Below are positions 35,812 through 45,420 of a DNA stretch of 64,000 bases, piece after piece. The notes below the pieces were generated by a model. It was not told the DNA's origin. It worked only from the letters and a program-made list of their open reading frames with translations, and did not search any database. A program made the translations under genes and the position numbers. Source of the DNA: Coriobacterium glomerans PW2 (lineage in GTDB: Bacteria > Actinomycetota > Coriobacteriia > Coriobacteriales > Coriobacteriaceae); assembly GCF_000195315.1 (NCBI RefSeq), contig NC_015389.1:1798001-1862000 (forward strand), read 5' to 3'. Positions within the stretch are counted from its first letter, which is position 1. Each line of letters begins with the position of its first letter.

Positions 35812-37779
35812 TCATGCTCCTCGAGCATCGACGAAAGAAGGCGGGTCGGGCTGCTCCCTCAGTAGATTCTCAAGCGTCTCCCAGCGCTGATCTGTCACGA
35901 GCTCTGTGATCGCGTGTGCGCTCACAAGCAGATCTGCAAGGCGGCTGTACAGTCCCTGCAGCTCAATGCCGCTGTCTGCGGAAAACGAAGAGAGAAATAT
36001 CACCTGAACGACATGACCGAACTCATCCCAGGGCACTGGTTTATCGAGTACGCCGACGCATACGAACGTCTCCGCACTCGCCGGCTCGAGCGGATGGGGC
36101 ATGGCGACGCTGTTGCCGAATGCGCTCGCGGCGGTCATCTCGCGCTTCCATACGAGCTCTCGAAACCGATCTTCGACGGTCTTCCTCTCGCAGACGCGAT
36201 CGATCAGATGATCAAGTGCCTCCTGCTTGGAATCAAAGCTCAGATGCGCGAAAAACAGGTCTCGGCTGAAATACCGACGCACCCAGTCGCTGTCGATGCG
36301 ATCTGTGCGCAGGAGCTTTTTAACCTGCTCAACTTCGTCGGAACCCAGAAAGTACCTCATCTCGAGCACGGGAACCGGCAACGTCTCGGCGATGTGCACG
36401 GTCGTGAACACGTAATCGATCTCAGCGAAGTCAACTTTGGAGAGATTGAGCGCGTCACAGGATATGATCTTGTCGATATAGGCGCCGAACTCCTGTCGAC
36501 AGCGGTACTCGAGCAACCGTGAGCTGCCCGCACCCGAAGCGCAGACCATGAGAATGTTCTTCTTGGAACCCGCGCTCTTCTGGCGTTCGAGCGCGAGCGC
36601 GAACGCGAGCGCGATGTAGCCGGTCTCATCGGCAGAGAGCGTCGAGCCGTAGCGATCCATGAGAATCGTTGATGCATCGGTCGCCATGGAATACGCCAGC
36701 GGATAACGGGTCTGGATATCTGAGAGGAGCGGGTTTTTGAGGCGCATTTTATAGCGCATTCGGACAGCGAGGGGGACGATGTGACGAGCCAGGTTGAACC
36801 GAAGCTCGATATCGTTTCTGAAGTCGAACCGAAACACCTTCCATACGCACTCGAGCATCTCGGAGACCACGCCCCAGACCTCATCCGATATGACCAGACC
36901 GTGATCGTCTGCCTCGATGCTGAGCGTCTGCTTGCCGGCAAGATGGATGGCGATATAGGCGATCTCCTCCTCGGGAAGCTCCACTCCGATCTTCGTAAGA
37001 ATGTTGCAGGCGATTTCGCAGGCAGGCGGATACTCACGTGATCCCCTGATGGCGGCGATGTCCTCCGGCATCATGGGGACCCGACAACTCTCCTTGATGC
37101 GCATGAGCGCGACCGCGATATGCACGAGCAGGTTTTGATACGAGACGGAGTTGATTTGGAACCGATATCGTTCCAACACCTCGCCGACGCACGAGGCGAT
37201 CATGCTGAGCTTGGGTTCTCCTTCAGCGGGCGCCTCATCGGCACCGAGGAAAAAGGAGGACCCCTGCTTGGTTTGACCATAGGCCTCCATGATGATGCTC
37301 GCCAGACACAGGCGCCGCGCCATCTCGGAGCCGACGACGCAAATGCCATAGTGCGGTCGGCGCCTCAGCCTGAGTCCGAAGCATTCGAGCGCGCGCTCCA
37401 CTTCTTTCATATCGTTGCAGATCGCCGTTCGCGAAACAAACAGGATGCCGGCGAGCTCCTCGAGGGTAATCCAGCCGCTTCTCATCAGAAGATCGTTCAG
37501 CAGATATGTGACGCGCCCATGCGGTGTCTGGGGCAGTTCGGTGCTCGACATGATTCGCGTGTCGCGCATCCATGCGGCAAATTGATCGCGACATTCGATC
37601 TCGAGCTTGTAACCGTGGCCGCGGATGAGTCGGATCTTGGCGAAACCGTTCATCGCGGCGTTGACGCGCTTCACATATGTGCGAACCGTCCGAATGCTCA
37701 CCTGAAGATGCGTCGCGATCTCGGCAGGGGTCTTTCCGCGCGCCGAAGCGATATACGCAGCAAACGCAGTATCCTGCAT
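35812..37779 (-). CDS. LicR/BglG-type PTS-controlled transcriptional activator
   Basis: A 655-residue multidomain activator. Order: N-terminal HTH (GKTPAEIATHLQVSIRTVRT), second HTH (LLMRSGWITLEELAGILFVS), two PRD modules (HIAVALMRIKESCR; EEEIAYIAIHLAGK; RFNLARHIVPLAVRM), an EIIB-like domain with Cys in ILMVCASGAGSSRLLEYRC, and an EIIA-like domain with His in FGNSVAMPHPLEPAS. These let PTS components control it by phosphorylation. It is the first gene of the beta-glucoside operon. ATG 37779 has GAGGAG nine bases upstream; the longer frame is rejected. Confidence 0.93.
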   Translation of the reverse strand: MQDTAFAAYIASARGKTPAEIATHLQVSIRTVRTYVKRVNAAMNGFAKIRLIRGHGYKLEIECRDQFAAWMRDTRIMSSTELPQTPHGRVTYLLNDLLMRSGWITLEELAGILFVSRTAICNDMKEVERALECFGLRLRRRPHYGICVVGSEMARRLCLASIIMEAYGQTKQGSSFFLGADEAPAEGEPKLSMIASCVGEVLERYRFQINSVSYQNLLVHIAVALMRIKESCRVPMMPEDIAAIRGSREYPPACEIACNILTKIGVELPEEEIAYIAIHLAGKQTLSIEADDHGLVISDEVWGVVSEMLECVWKVFRFDFRNDIELRFNLARHIVPLAVRMRYKMRLKNPLLSDIQTRYPLAYSMATDASTILMDRYGSTLSADETGYIALAFALALERQKSAGSKKNILMVCASGAGSSRLLEYRCRQEFGAYIDKIISCDALNLSKVDFAEIDYVFTTVHIAETLPVPVLEMRYFLGSDEVEQVKKLLRTDRIDSDWVRRYFSRDLFFAHLSFDSKQEALDHLIDRVCERKTVEDRFRELVWKREMTAASAFGNSVAMPHPLEPASAETFVCVGVLDKPVPWDEFGHVVQVIFLSSFSADSGIELQGLYSRLADLLVSAHAITELVTDQRWETLENLLREQPDPPSFVDARGA

Positions 37780-38014
37780 GGCCCCTGACTCCTCTCTCAC
37801 AGCTTGTATGCTATGGGCACTGAACAGGGCTTTCCATGCTTTCAGCTTCCGCATGAATCGGAAAGATCTATGAACGAAGTCTGTTTTAGCAGGTGGGACT
37901 CGAAGTTCGCGGTTCGAGCGACGCGGCGAGGGCCGCATATCCGCTCAGAAGATACCTGCGATATCCCCTTCAGCGCTGCATCGGGGCCGCTCGCAAGTTT
38001 GACGGGCAGCTGTA

Positions 38015-38812
38015 TTACCCAGCTCGCCCCTCCTTCATTCCCCTCAAGACGGCACGGCGCAGCTCCGGCAGGTGTCTTGAATCCATCTGAGGCACGCCCG
38101 CAAGTCGATACGGGATGCCGAGTTGCTCGTATTTGGACACACCCAAGGTGTGGTAGGCAAGCAGCTCGAGGCCGACCACATTGCGCCAGCTGGCGATCAG
38201 CCTACCCACCCGCGTGCACTCCTCGACCGTATCGGTCAAGCCGGGTACGATCACATGCCGGATGACCGTCGCGATCTTGCGGCGTGAAAGCTCCTCACCG
38301 AATGCCAGAATCGAATCCATGTCGCACCCGCACAGGGAGCGATGCTCCTCGGGATCAGCATGCTTGATATCAAGCAGCACGAGATCGCATTCGTCAAACA
38401 GGTGCTCGAACCGATCGGGCCGCCTGGGATCATACGCGTAGCCGCAGCTGTCAAGGCACGTATGTACGCGGCCGGACGGGCTGTCGTGCATAGCACCGAA
38501 CAGATCGCCGACGAAGTCGGGCTGCAGCAGCGGCTCTCCACCCGAAACCGTGATCCCGCCCGTCTTATAGAATGATCGGTTGCTCTCGAACTCCTCCACG
38601 AGATGCTCGACAGTCACGGACGCGCCCGAATCGACGCGCCAGGTATCCGGGTTGTGGCAGTATGCGCAACGCATGGGGCAACCCTGGCAGAAGACGACGA
38701 AGCGGATTCCCGGTCCATCGACCGTGCCCATGGTCTCGATCGAATGGATCGATCCGCGTGCGAACGCCGACGGCCTATCGGATCCGGATAGCTCTCTTGC
38801 CTCCATTGACAT
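38015..38812 (-). CDS. pflA: Pyruvate formate-lyase activating enzyme
   Basis: A 265-residue radical SAM activase that installs the glycyl radical. The cluster motif CQGCPMRCAYC is followed by HNPDTW; GGITVSGGEPLLQP and the later VIRHVIVPGLTDT are also typical. In this genome its target glycine is on a separate 83-residue protein encoded just upstream. ATG 38812 has GGAG six bases upstream. A terminator lies between it and the glycyl-radical gene, so it may have its own promoter or depend on read-through. Confidence 0.95.
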   Translation of the reverse strand: MSMEARELSGSDRPSAFARGSIHSIETMGTVDGPGIRFVVFCQGCPMRCAYCHNPDTWRVDSGASVTVEHLVEEFESNRSFYKTGGITVSGGEPLLQPDFVGDLFGAMHDSPSGRVHTCLDSCGYAYDPRRPDRFEHLFDECDLVLLDIKHADPEEHRSLCGCDMDSILAFGEELSRRKIATVIRHVIVPGLTDTVEECTRVGRLIASWRNVVGLELLAYHTLGVSKYEQLGIPYRLAGVPQMDSRHLPELRRAVLRGMKEGRAG

Positions 38813-38884
38813 GCATCGCTCCTCGTGTCTGCTTGACGCAGCCTCTTCCTCGCATCCATTATCCATCGCTTATGCGGTAAAGAA

Positions 38885-38915
38885 AAGACGACCCGACTGC
38901 TTGTCGGATCGTCTT
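38885..38915 (-). terminator. Terminator after the split pyruvate formate-lyase genes
   Basis: AAGACGACCCGAC (38885-38897) pairs with GTCGGATCGTCTT (38903-38915), one G-T-type mismatch, with a 5-base loop. On the minus strand it is followed by TTTTCTTT. Confidence 0.85.
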
Positions 38916-39018
38916 CACACTGAAGTGATGCGCTCCCCACGTCTGCACGCCAACCGCGTGAGCAACCGAGGGGTTCGAGAATCACTCGTATAGTCGCGAA
39001 GAGCTGTGCGCCGCCTCG

Positions 39019-39270
39019 CTACATTCCCTCGTGGAACGTGCGGGAGATAACCTCATCCTGCTGTTCCCTCGTGAGATTGTTGAAATTGACCGCGTAACCG
39101 GAGACCCTGATCGTGAGCTGCGGGTACTTCTCCGGATGCTGCTGCGCGTCGAGGAGCGTATCACGATCGAACACGTTGACATTCAGATGGTGCCCGCCCT
39201 TCTCCGTATAGGCATCGAGCATGCCAACCAGATTGTCAGCCTGTGCCTCGGCTACATCTTTGACTTTCAT
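39019..39270 (-). CDS. Separate glycyl-radical domain of pyruvate formate-lyase (GrcA-like)
   Basis: An 83-residue protein equivalent to the last ~75 residues of E. coli Pfl[41 protein letters not shown] and the [17 protein letters not shown] end. The radical Gly is residue 58 in RVSGYAV. E. coli GrcA (YfiD) is a rescue spare for an intact PflB; here the large subunit lacks this domain, so this protein should be essential for activity. ATG 39270 has GGGAG six bases upstream, confirming independent translation. It lies 91 bases after the large-subunit stop, in another frame. Confidence 0.93.
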   Translation of the reverse strand: MKVKDVAEAQADNLVGMLDAYTEKGGHHLNVNVFDRDTLLDAQQHPEKYPQLTIRVSGYAVNFNNLTREQQDEVISRTFHEGM

Positions 39271-39361
39271 CTTCCACTCCCTTGATCGAATCAAACAGAG
39301 ATCAATTGCTGCTTTAACCATATCACTTATGCATCGCGGTCGTGTGCGCAGACGTCGCCGG

Positions 39362-41488
39362 CTACCGGTCGAGATCGATCGCATCCTCGGGTGCTGATGG
39401 GTCATCGGCGCAGGCGCCGCACGCTGCGTTCTCAAGCGATATCTCCACGCCATCGAGATCGATATCACCGAAGAACACCTGATCGGGCTTGCCGAGCGCG
39501 GCCGGCACGATCGAGAACGTGTTCGATATGCCATCTTGCGCGTCATGGAACGGCAGCTTGGATACCGAACTCAGAGAGGCGATGGCACCGTGACTGTCGC
39601 GCTTGTGCATGGGGTTCGCACCGGGGGCGAACGGCACGCCGGCCTCGCGGCCATCCGGTGTCGAACCGGTCTTCTTTCCGTATACCACGTTCGAGGTGAT
39701 GGTAAGCACCGAGGTCGTGGGAACCGAATTTCGATACGTGTCGTTCATGCGAACGAACTCCATGAACTGGTGCACGACATCGTGAGCCATCCTGTCCACC
39801 CGGTCATCATCGTTTCCGAATTTGGGGAAATCCCCCTCGATCTTGAAGTCGACGATGATGCCGTCGGAATCGCGCACAGGATGAACTTTGGCGTACTTGA
39901 TGGCGGAAAGCGAGTCAGCGACCACGGAGAGCCCCGCGATGCCGGTTGCGAACCAACGATGGACGTGCTTGTCGTGCAGCGCCATCTGGATTCGCTCATA
40001 GCAGTACTTGTCATGCATGTAATGGATGATGTTGAGCGAGTTGACATACACGCTCGCGAGCCACTCCATCATGTCGTCGAACTTGTCGATCACATCATCA
40101 TAATCGAGCGTATCACCGCTGACCGGGCGATACTTCGGACCGACCTGTTTTTTCGATACCTCATCGACACCGCCGTTCAAAGCGTATAGCAGGCACTTCG
40201 CGAGATTAGCTCGAGCACCGAAGAACTGCATCTCCTTCCCGATGCGCATCGATGAGACGCAGCACGCGATCGCATAGTCATCACCGTGGTAGACCCGCAT
40301 GAGATCATCGTTCTCGTATTGGATCGACGAGCTGGCGATCGAGGTCCTCGCGCAGAATTCCTTGAATGGCTGAGGCAGCCGCGTCGACCACAGCACCGTG
40401 AGGTTGGGCTCCGGCGAGGTACCCATGTTCTCGAGGGTATGCAGATAGCGGAAGGCCGTCTTCGTCACAAGCGTTCGGCCGTCCACGCCCATGCCGCCGA
40501 TGGACTCCGTGACCCATTGCGGGTCGCCGGAGAACAGATTCTGGTATTCGGGCGTGCGCGCGAACTTGACCATGCGCAGCTTCATGATGAAATGATCGAC
40601 GAGCTCCTGAATCTGCTCCTCGCTGAGACTGCCGGCAGCCAGGTCGCGCTCGGCGTAGATGTCAATGAATGAGGACGTGCGCCCCATCGACATCGCTGCA
40701 CCGTTCTGCTCCTTGACGGCGGCCAGGTAGGCGAAGTACGTCCATTGGATGGCTTCTTGCGTATTCGCCGCAGGCCGTGAGATGTCGAAGCCGTAGAAGT
40801 CCGCCATCATCTTGAGCTCGCCGAGTGCGCGGATCTGCTCTTGGAGCTCCTCGCGGTCTCGAATGTTCTCCTCGGTCATGACAACAGGCGTCGAAGCCTT
40901 CTGCGCCTTCTTGTCCTCGATCAGAAAATCGACCCCGTAGAGAGCCACGCGCCGATAGTCTCCGATGATGCGGCCGCGTCCGTAGCCGTCGGGCAGGCCC
41001 GTTATGATATGCGCACTGCGGCAGGCGCGCATCTCGGGCGTGTAGACATCGAAGACACCGGCGTTATGGGTCTTGCGATGATACGTGTAGGTCTCGACGA
41101 TCTCCGGATCGATATGATATCCGTGCTGCTCGGCAGCCTGCATCGAGATGCGGACGCCACCATTGACATGAAGTGCCCGCTTGAGAGGCTTATCGGTCTG
41201 CAGACCGACGATCGCCTCGCGCTCCGGATGAGCGTTGTCGATGTATCCGGCCGGATGGCTCACGATGCCGGTCACGACATCGGTATCCATATCGAGCGCT
41301 CCTCCGCGCTCGCGTTCTTGGATCAGCAGATCGAGAACCGTGTTCCAAAGTTCTGTCGTCCGCTTCGTCGGACCAGAGAGAAACGATGCATCGCCCTCGT
41401 AGGGCCTGTAGTTCTTCTGGATGAAGTCGCGGACATCGACCTCATGCTCCCAGTTTCCACCTGTAAAACCTCGCCATTCCTCTTTCAT
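39362..41488 (-). CDS. pflB: Pyruvate formate-lyase catalytic subunit lacking the glycyl-radical domain
   Basis: A 708-residue PFL (EC 2.3.1.54) converting pyruvate and CoA to formate and acetyl-CoA. The N-terminus is [20 protein letters not shown]; the adjacent catalytic Cys pair is in [40 protein letters not shown] and [17 protein letters not shown] follow. At the point where E. coli PflB continues into the glycyl-radical segment (about its residue 683), this protein instead ends in a short acidic Cys-containing tail ([19 protein letters not shown]). The radical domain is encoded separately downstream. ATG 41488 matches the family start; GAGGAG lies 12 bases upstream. Confidence 0.95.
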   Translation of the reverse strand: MKEEWRGFTGGNWEHEVDVRDFIQKNYRPYEGDASFLSGPTKRTTELWNTVLDLLIQERERGGALDMDTDVVTGIVSHPAGYIDNAHPEREAIVGLQTDKPLKRALHVNGGVRISMQAAEQHGYHIDPEIVETYTYHRKTHNAGVFDVYTPEMRACRSAHIITGLPDGYGRGRIIGDYRRVALYGVDFLIEDKKAQKASTPVVMTEENIRDREELQEQIRALGELKMMADFYGFDISRPAANTQEAIQWTYFAYLAAVKEQNGAAMSMGRTSSFIDIYAERDLAAGSLSEEQIQELVDHFIMKLRMVKFARTPEYQNLFSGDPQWVTESIGGMGVDGRTLVTKTAFRYLHTLENMGTSPEPNLTVLWSTRLPQPFKEFCARTSIASSSIQYENDDLMRVYHGDDYAIACCVSSMRIGKEMQFFGARANLAKCLLYALNGGVDEVSKKQVGPKYRPVSGDTLDYDDVIDKFDDMMEWLASVYVNSLNIIHYMHDKYCYERIQMALHDKHVHRWFATGIAGLSVVADSLSAIKYAKVHPVRDSDGIIVDFKIEGDFPKFGNDDDRVDRMAHDVVHQFMEFVRMNDTYRNSVPTTSVLTITSNVVYGKKTGSTPDGREAGVPFAPGANPMHKRDSHGAIASLSSVSKLPFHDAQDGISNTFSIVPAALGKPDQVFFGDIDLDGVEISLENAACGACADDPSAPEDAIDLDR

Positions 41489-41858
41489 AGCGCAACCACG
41501 CTCCTCAATGACTCGTGCGCGCAGACATAAGCGCGTGCGCGCTCCTATCTGGTCTCTTTCGACGGCGAGCTGCGCGTTAGGCGTGTTGTCAGGTGCTTCC
41601 CGCTCATTACTCAAAAGATACCGTTCACCGAGAAAACCATAAGCGAAGGATACCATAGCGATACGCCTGCGCGACGCATGGAGCGGACTAATCTTTGCAG
41701 GGGATGCGCGCCTTGAATCGCAACGTCAGCGCAACGCATCTCACGCTCAGCGCAACGCGTGGCGCTGAGCGGATGCGCGCGGTTCGGTACAGGCTGACTC
41801 GATCTGCGAACGCAGACGACACGACCCCGCCACAGCGGGGTCGCACGTCTTCACGGCG
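41489..41858. other. Intergenic region upstream of pflB
   Basis: 370 bases with no supported gene. It holds a perfect 10-bp hairpin, CGCTCAGCGC (41744-41753) with GCGCTGAGCG (41762-41771), and a direct repeat of CAGCGCAACGC around 41727-41757. Both may be regulatory for pflB. The terminator of the ABC operon is at its upper edge. Confidence 0.5.
41822..41843 (-). terminator. Terminator of the BceAB-like operon
   Basis: CGACCCCGC (41822-41830) and GCGGGGTCG (41835-41843) with a 4-base loop, 15 bases after the permease stop. There is no T run, so efficiency is uncertain. Confidence 0.6.
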
Positions 41859-44078
41859 CTACTCGGTGTGCCGCACCCGGATCGCATCACGCACGATGCT
41901 TTTGCTCATCGCATAGGTGACAAGGAAGTATCCCCCGTAGGCGAGCACGAAGATCGCCACGACCACCCCCACGGTGTCGGCGATGGTCAGACCTCCCAGC
42001 AGCTTGACGAGCTGGATCACCACGCTGAGCGCCACGAGCGAGTGGGCGCCGGCCACGATGAGCGGAAAAGCGAAGTAGACGATCTGCTGCCCGAGCACCG
42101 AGTGCATGATCTCGCGGCGCGCCGTGCCGAGCTCCGAGAGGATGCGGACGCTTCTGCTCGAATCTGCGACGCTCGAGAGCTGCTGAATCGTCAGAATGGA
42201 GGCGCAGGCCACCACGAGCACGAAGCCGATGTAGATCGACAGATAGCTGATGATGCCGCGTGTCGAGTTGGCGGTGAGGTTCACGTCGGTGCGCGAATCG
42301 GCACCGAACCATTGCGCGATATTGATGTCATCGGAGTTCTCGATGGGGCCGTTCGGCATCACCTTTCCGGCGATGCGATCGCCCTGCTCGACGGAAACAC
42401 CTGATTTGTAGTCGAGCAGCAGATAGCTTGTCGCGAGCGGCAGATCAGCGTCGCGGATCACGGCGTCGGGCACGACAACCGTGCCCCCGCCGCCGCCGGT
42501 TTCCCCGTTTCCGAAGCTGCTCGCGGTGCGTTCCAGCTGCTTCTGTCTCGGATGAAGACTGTGCCCGGCGATATCGATCTCCATGCCCGATCCCAGAGCG
42601 CGATTGTAGACGCCGGTCACCGTGTCACCGGCGATCGCAAGCAGCGTGTACCCGTCGTCTCCCAGATCGACCGGTTCCATGCCGCGGAACTCGCGATACC
42701 GATTCCAGTCGCTGGCCGACACCATGGTGAGCCCGACGAGATCGGCATCGGAGCCCTTCATGCCTGCGGGCATGTTCTCCCCGAGAGATCTCACGATGGT
42801 TCCGAGTGAGAGCACGCTCTTATCGGAGCCAACCGGCTTTGGGCTGTAGAGGTTCACCTGCACATGTCTGCCGAGGATCGAATCGAGCTCGCGCGCCGCA
42901 GCCGAGGAGCTGCCCCTACCGGCCCGCCAGTTGCTTCCAGCCTGCTTGTGCGCCTGATCAAGCATGTCGATCGGTTCACGCCGCAGCGCGGCGGCGACCT
43001 CGTCGGTATCTTGCGCGGCTTGCCCGTCTCTCGGATTCAGCTGCGCGCTGAGACGCATCGGGTAGGTATACATCAAGCCGATGGTGAAATCAGCGGGCGT
43101 CGACTCCTCGAGCATCGAGGTCATAGCGCTCGCGATCGACATACCGCAGCTCACTGACGTGATCGCGAGAAATAGGATCATCGAGATGACGGCCATGGAG
43201 AACGATACCGTGTTCACCTTGGCCGCGAGCTGCCGCAACGTGAACATGTTGAGGCCACGCCAATAAATGACCCGAGCGCGCTGCAGCACCTCGATCAGAA
43301 ATCCCGAGAGCCCGAAGAACAGCAGGATCGTGCCGAGGATCACCATGATCGTCGTGATGAGAAACTTCATGAGCGACTCGGGGTAGCCGTCCAGGGGCAT
43401 CCCGTCATGGATAAGACGCGCGTAGGCGACCCCGATCAGCACGGCGCCGATAAGGAAGATGACCGCGGAGATGCGCGGACTGCGCGTTCTCACCGTCTCG
43501 CTATGCCGTCCGGCGCTGATGAGATCGATGACCTTTGCCCGAGCGACGACGCGCAGGTTGAACACGAGCGTGACGAGAAAGATCGCGGCCAGGCACTCGA
43601 CGGTGATCAGCAGCGCCTCCATCGAGAAGAAGAAGTGGAAGCTCGAGATCTGCGCCTTGAACAGCGACGCGGTGAAGAACACCATGAGCTGGGAGAGGCC
43701 CACGCCCATAGCGACGCCGAGCACGAGCGCCGCGATCGAGACGAACAGGGTCTCCATCGTCATGATACGCGCGACCTGCGTGCGCCTCATTCCGAGGATC
43801 TGATAGAGCCCGAACTGCTTCTTGCGGCGCTTCATGATGAAGTTATTGGCATACACCATGAGAAAGCCGAGAACGAAGGCGAGAAAGATCGTGAGACCGA
43901 AGATCATGCCGCCGAGCGAGGTCGATATGCTGTCATCGCCGAGCCCCGCGTAGTCGATCTGTATCGAGATGGTGTTGAACGCATAGAAGACGGTGACGCC
44001 GAACGCCAGGGTGAGCAGGTAGACCAAGTAGTCGCGGCCCGCTCGGCGCACGTTGCCCCAAGCGAGTCTACAGAGCAT
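41859..44078 (-). CDS. BceB/FtsX-type ABC transporter permease
   Basis: A 739-residue permease of the FtsX family with the BceB architecture: one N-terminal helix (DYLVYLLTLAFGVTVFYAF), further helices to about residue 330, a large extracytoplasmic region of about 250 residues, then three C-terminal helices (LSIYIGFVLVVACASILTIQ; IVYFAFPLIVAGAHSLVALS; TVGVVVAIFVLAYGGYFLVT). BceAB-type exporters confer resistance to cell-wall-active peptides or signal their presence. ATG 44078 overlaps the ATPase stop and has GGGAGG about six bases upstream. No BceS-type intramembrane kinase gene is adjacent. Confidence 0.9.
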   Translation of the reverse strand: MLCRLAWGNVRRAGRDYLVYLLTLAFGVTVFYAFNTISIQIDYAGLGDDSISTSLGGMIFGLTIFLAFVLGFLMVYANNFIMKRRKKQFGLYQILGMRRTQVARIMTMETLFVSIAALVLGVAMGVGLSQLMVFFTASLFKAQISSFHFFFSMEALLITVECLAAIFLVTLVFNLRVVARAKVIDLISAGRHSETVRTRSPRISAVIFLIGAVLIGVAYARLIHDGMPLDGYPESLMKFLITTIMVILGTILLFFGLSGFLIEVLQRARVIYWRGLNMFTLRQLAAKVNTVSFSMAVISMILFLAITSVSCGMSIASAMTSMLEESTPADFTIGLMYTYPMRLSAQLNPRDGQAAQDTDEVAAALRREPIDMLDQAHKQAGSNWRAGRGSSSAAARELDSILGRHVQVNLYSPKPVGSDKSVLSLGTIVRSLGENMPAGMKGSDADLVGLTMVSASDWNRYREFRGMEPVDLGDDGYTLLAIAGDTVTGVYNRALGSGMEIDIAGHSLHPRQKQLERTASSFGNGETGGGGGTVVVPDAVIRDADLPLATSYLLLDYKSGVSVEQGDRIAGKVMPNGPIENSDDINIAQWFGADSRTDVNLTANSTRGIISYLSIYIGFVLVVACASILTIQQLSSVADSSRSVRILSELGTARREIMHSVLGQQIVYFAFPLIVAGAHSLVALSVVIQLVKLLGGLTIADTVGVVVAIFVLAYGGYFLVTYAMSKSIVRDAIRVRHTE

Positions 44079-44919
44079 CGGAGCCCTCCCCACCCATCAT
44101 CGCGACGATCTCCATGATCCGGCTGAAGAACTCATGCCGGGAGGTGTCACCGCGGTACAGCTCGGTGAAGATCCGCCCGTCGCGGATGAACAGCACGCGA
44201 TGGGTGTAGCTTGCCGCGAAGCTGTCATGGGTGACCATGAGCACGGTCGCCCGATACCGCTCGTTCATGGTCTCGAAGCTCTCGAGCAGCAGCTTGGCGT
44301 TCTTCGAGTCGAGCGCACCGGTGGGCTCGTCGGCCATGATGACAGCCGGATCGGTCACCAGCGCACGCGCGGCGGCGACGCGCTGCTGCTGGCCACCGGA
44401 GAGCTGGTAGGGATACTTGTTGAGCGACTCGGCGATACCGAGCCGCCCGGCGACCTCATCGACGCGCCGCAGCGTCTCCTTGGCGGGAACGCGCGAGATC
44501 GTGAGCGGCAGCGCGATGTTCTCACGTGCCGTCAGCGTGTCAAGCAGGTTCGAGTCTTGAAAGATGAAGCCGAGCTGCTCGCGGCGAAAGCGCGTGAGTC
44601 CGTCGGACTTCAGCTTCGTGACGTCCGCTCCGTTGATGAGCACCGAGCCGCTCGTCGCCGAATCGATCGTGGATACGCAGTTGAGCAATGTCGACTTGCC
44701 CGAACCGGAGGGCCCCATGATCCCGACGAACTCACCTTGGCTCACGCTGAACGAGACGTCGGCCAGCGCACGCGTCACATTGCCGCGCGATCCGTACACC
44801 TTCTCGATATGCACCGCCTCGAGCACGGTCTGAGCTTCTGATACGTCAGAGCCCCAGCTCCTTTGCGCGCCGGCGCGCTCGCCTGTCATGGTCGCGAAGC
44901 CATCCGCCGTATTTTTCAT
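44068..44919 (-). CDS. BceA/MacB-type ABC transporter ATPase
   Basis: A 283-residue ATPase. Walker [15 protein letters not shown]-loop [13 protein letters not shown], signature [17 protein letters not shown], Walker [14 protein letters not shown] and switch His in VMVTHDS. The 30-residue N-terminal extension is unconserved. ATG 44919 follows GGAGAGG and lies 32 bases after the 59-residue peptide gene; its end overlaps the permease start by 11 bases. These three genes form one operon. Confidence 0.95.
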   Translation of the reverse strand: MKNTADGFATMTGERAGAQRSWGSDVSEAQTVLEAVHIEKVYGSRGNVTRALADVSFSVSQGEFVGIMGPSGSGKSTLLNCVSTIDSATSGSVLINGADVTKLKSDGLTRFRREQLGFIFQDSNLLDTLTARENIALPLTISRVPAKETLRRVDEVAGRLGIAESLNKYPYQLSGGQQQRVAAARALVTDPAVIMADEPTGALDSKNAKLLLESFETMNERYRATVLMVTHDSFAASYTHRVLFIRDGRIFTELYRGDTSRHEFFSRIMEIVAMMGGEGSDAL

Positions 44920-44951
44920 CGCGTATCCTCTCCTTTGATAGCTCTTCTGCA

Positions 44952-45131
44952 TCAATGCGACGTCTTCCATAGAAGCCAGATCATGGCAGCGGCAAGCAGC
45001 ATCATGATGACAAGCCAAGCGACTGCCTCGATATGTGACATACCGGCGCAACCGCGCCGTCGCCGCTGGCGCGTTGATTGCGGTATTTCATACGGACTTC
45101 GCCTTGAATCGCTTTCGTTCGTGTTCTCCAT
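44952..45131 (-). CDS. 59-residue single-pass membrane peptide A
   Basis: A small protein with a basic, Arg-rich cytoplasmic half (SPYEIPQSTRQRRRRGCAGM) and one C-terminal membrane helix (AVAWLVIMMLLAAAMIWLLW). It is paralogous to peptide B at 51120-51299: same length, SPY at 12-14, GM at 30-31, Glu35, WL at 39-40 and IWLL near the end. AGGAGG precedes the ATG by eight bases. It is the first gene of the BceAB-like operon. No known family recognised; a regulatory or accessory subunit of the exporter is an inference. Confidence 0.8.
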   Translation of the reverse strand: MENTNESDSRRSPYEIPQSTRQRRRRGCAGMSHIEAVAWLVIMMLLAAAMIWLLWKTSH

Positions 45132-45155
45132 GATCTCAACCTCCTGCACCCATCT

Positions 45156-45180
45156 TGGCAGGTGCGCAGGCCGGCTGCCA
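45156..45180 (-). promoter_or_regulatory. Leader hairpin of peptide A
   Basis: TGGCAG (45156-45161) and CTGCCA (45175-45180) form a 6-bp stem in the leader between the dyad and the ribosome site. A hairpin in the same place, with a 7-bp stem, occurs before peptide B. Confidence 0.5.
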
Positions 45181-45189
45181 TCGATTTAG

Positions 45190-45216
45190 CTTACAGCTCC
45201 CTTTCAGTTTTGTAAG
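45190..45216 (-). promoter_or_regulatory. CTTACA-N15-TGTAAG operator of the peptide A / BceAB operon
   Basis: On the minus strand CTTACAAAACTGAAA is followed by six bases and TGTAAG, an inverted repeat 59 bases upstream of the peptide ATG. The same 15-base string, spacing and distance occur before peptide B. TTACA-AAAC-TGAAA resembles the TnACA-N4-TGTAA boxes reported for BceR-type response regulators (from memory). Confidence 0.75.
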
Positions 45217-45420
45217 GTGCGAAGATCGTTGAAGTCCTTTTGCCTCGCAGCTGAAAAATCCGCCGATATCCCCAGGCTTTTTCTTGACGTGATTCCATGG
45301 TGATATCACAATGACCTCAACGAGATGCGCATCGCATTCGTCGGGCTCGCCCCCGCCCCGATCGGGGGGAACCACTCTGACAGGCCGAAGAGCCGCAGGG
45401 TGCACATGGAGGGATCGTCT

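Noticed and set aside
38930-38990. GGGGTTCGAGAATC string resembling a tRNA T-arm
   Set aside because: No acceptor stem, anticodon arm or D arm can be drawn around it.
39271-39546. N-terminal extension of the glycyl-radical protein to 175 residues
   Set aside because: The extension is an out-of-frame reading of the PFL large-subunit end; the conserved domain and ribosome site begin at 39270.
41711-41771. CAGCGCAACGC repeats considered as the start of a CRISPR or iteron array
   Set aside because: Only two copies with irregular spacing, overlapping a simple hairpin.
45136-45405. 89-residue minus frame over the BceAB promoter
   Set aside because: It covers the dyad and leader, is Arg/Pro-rich and lacks a ribosome site.
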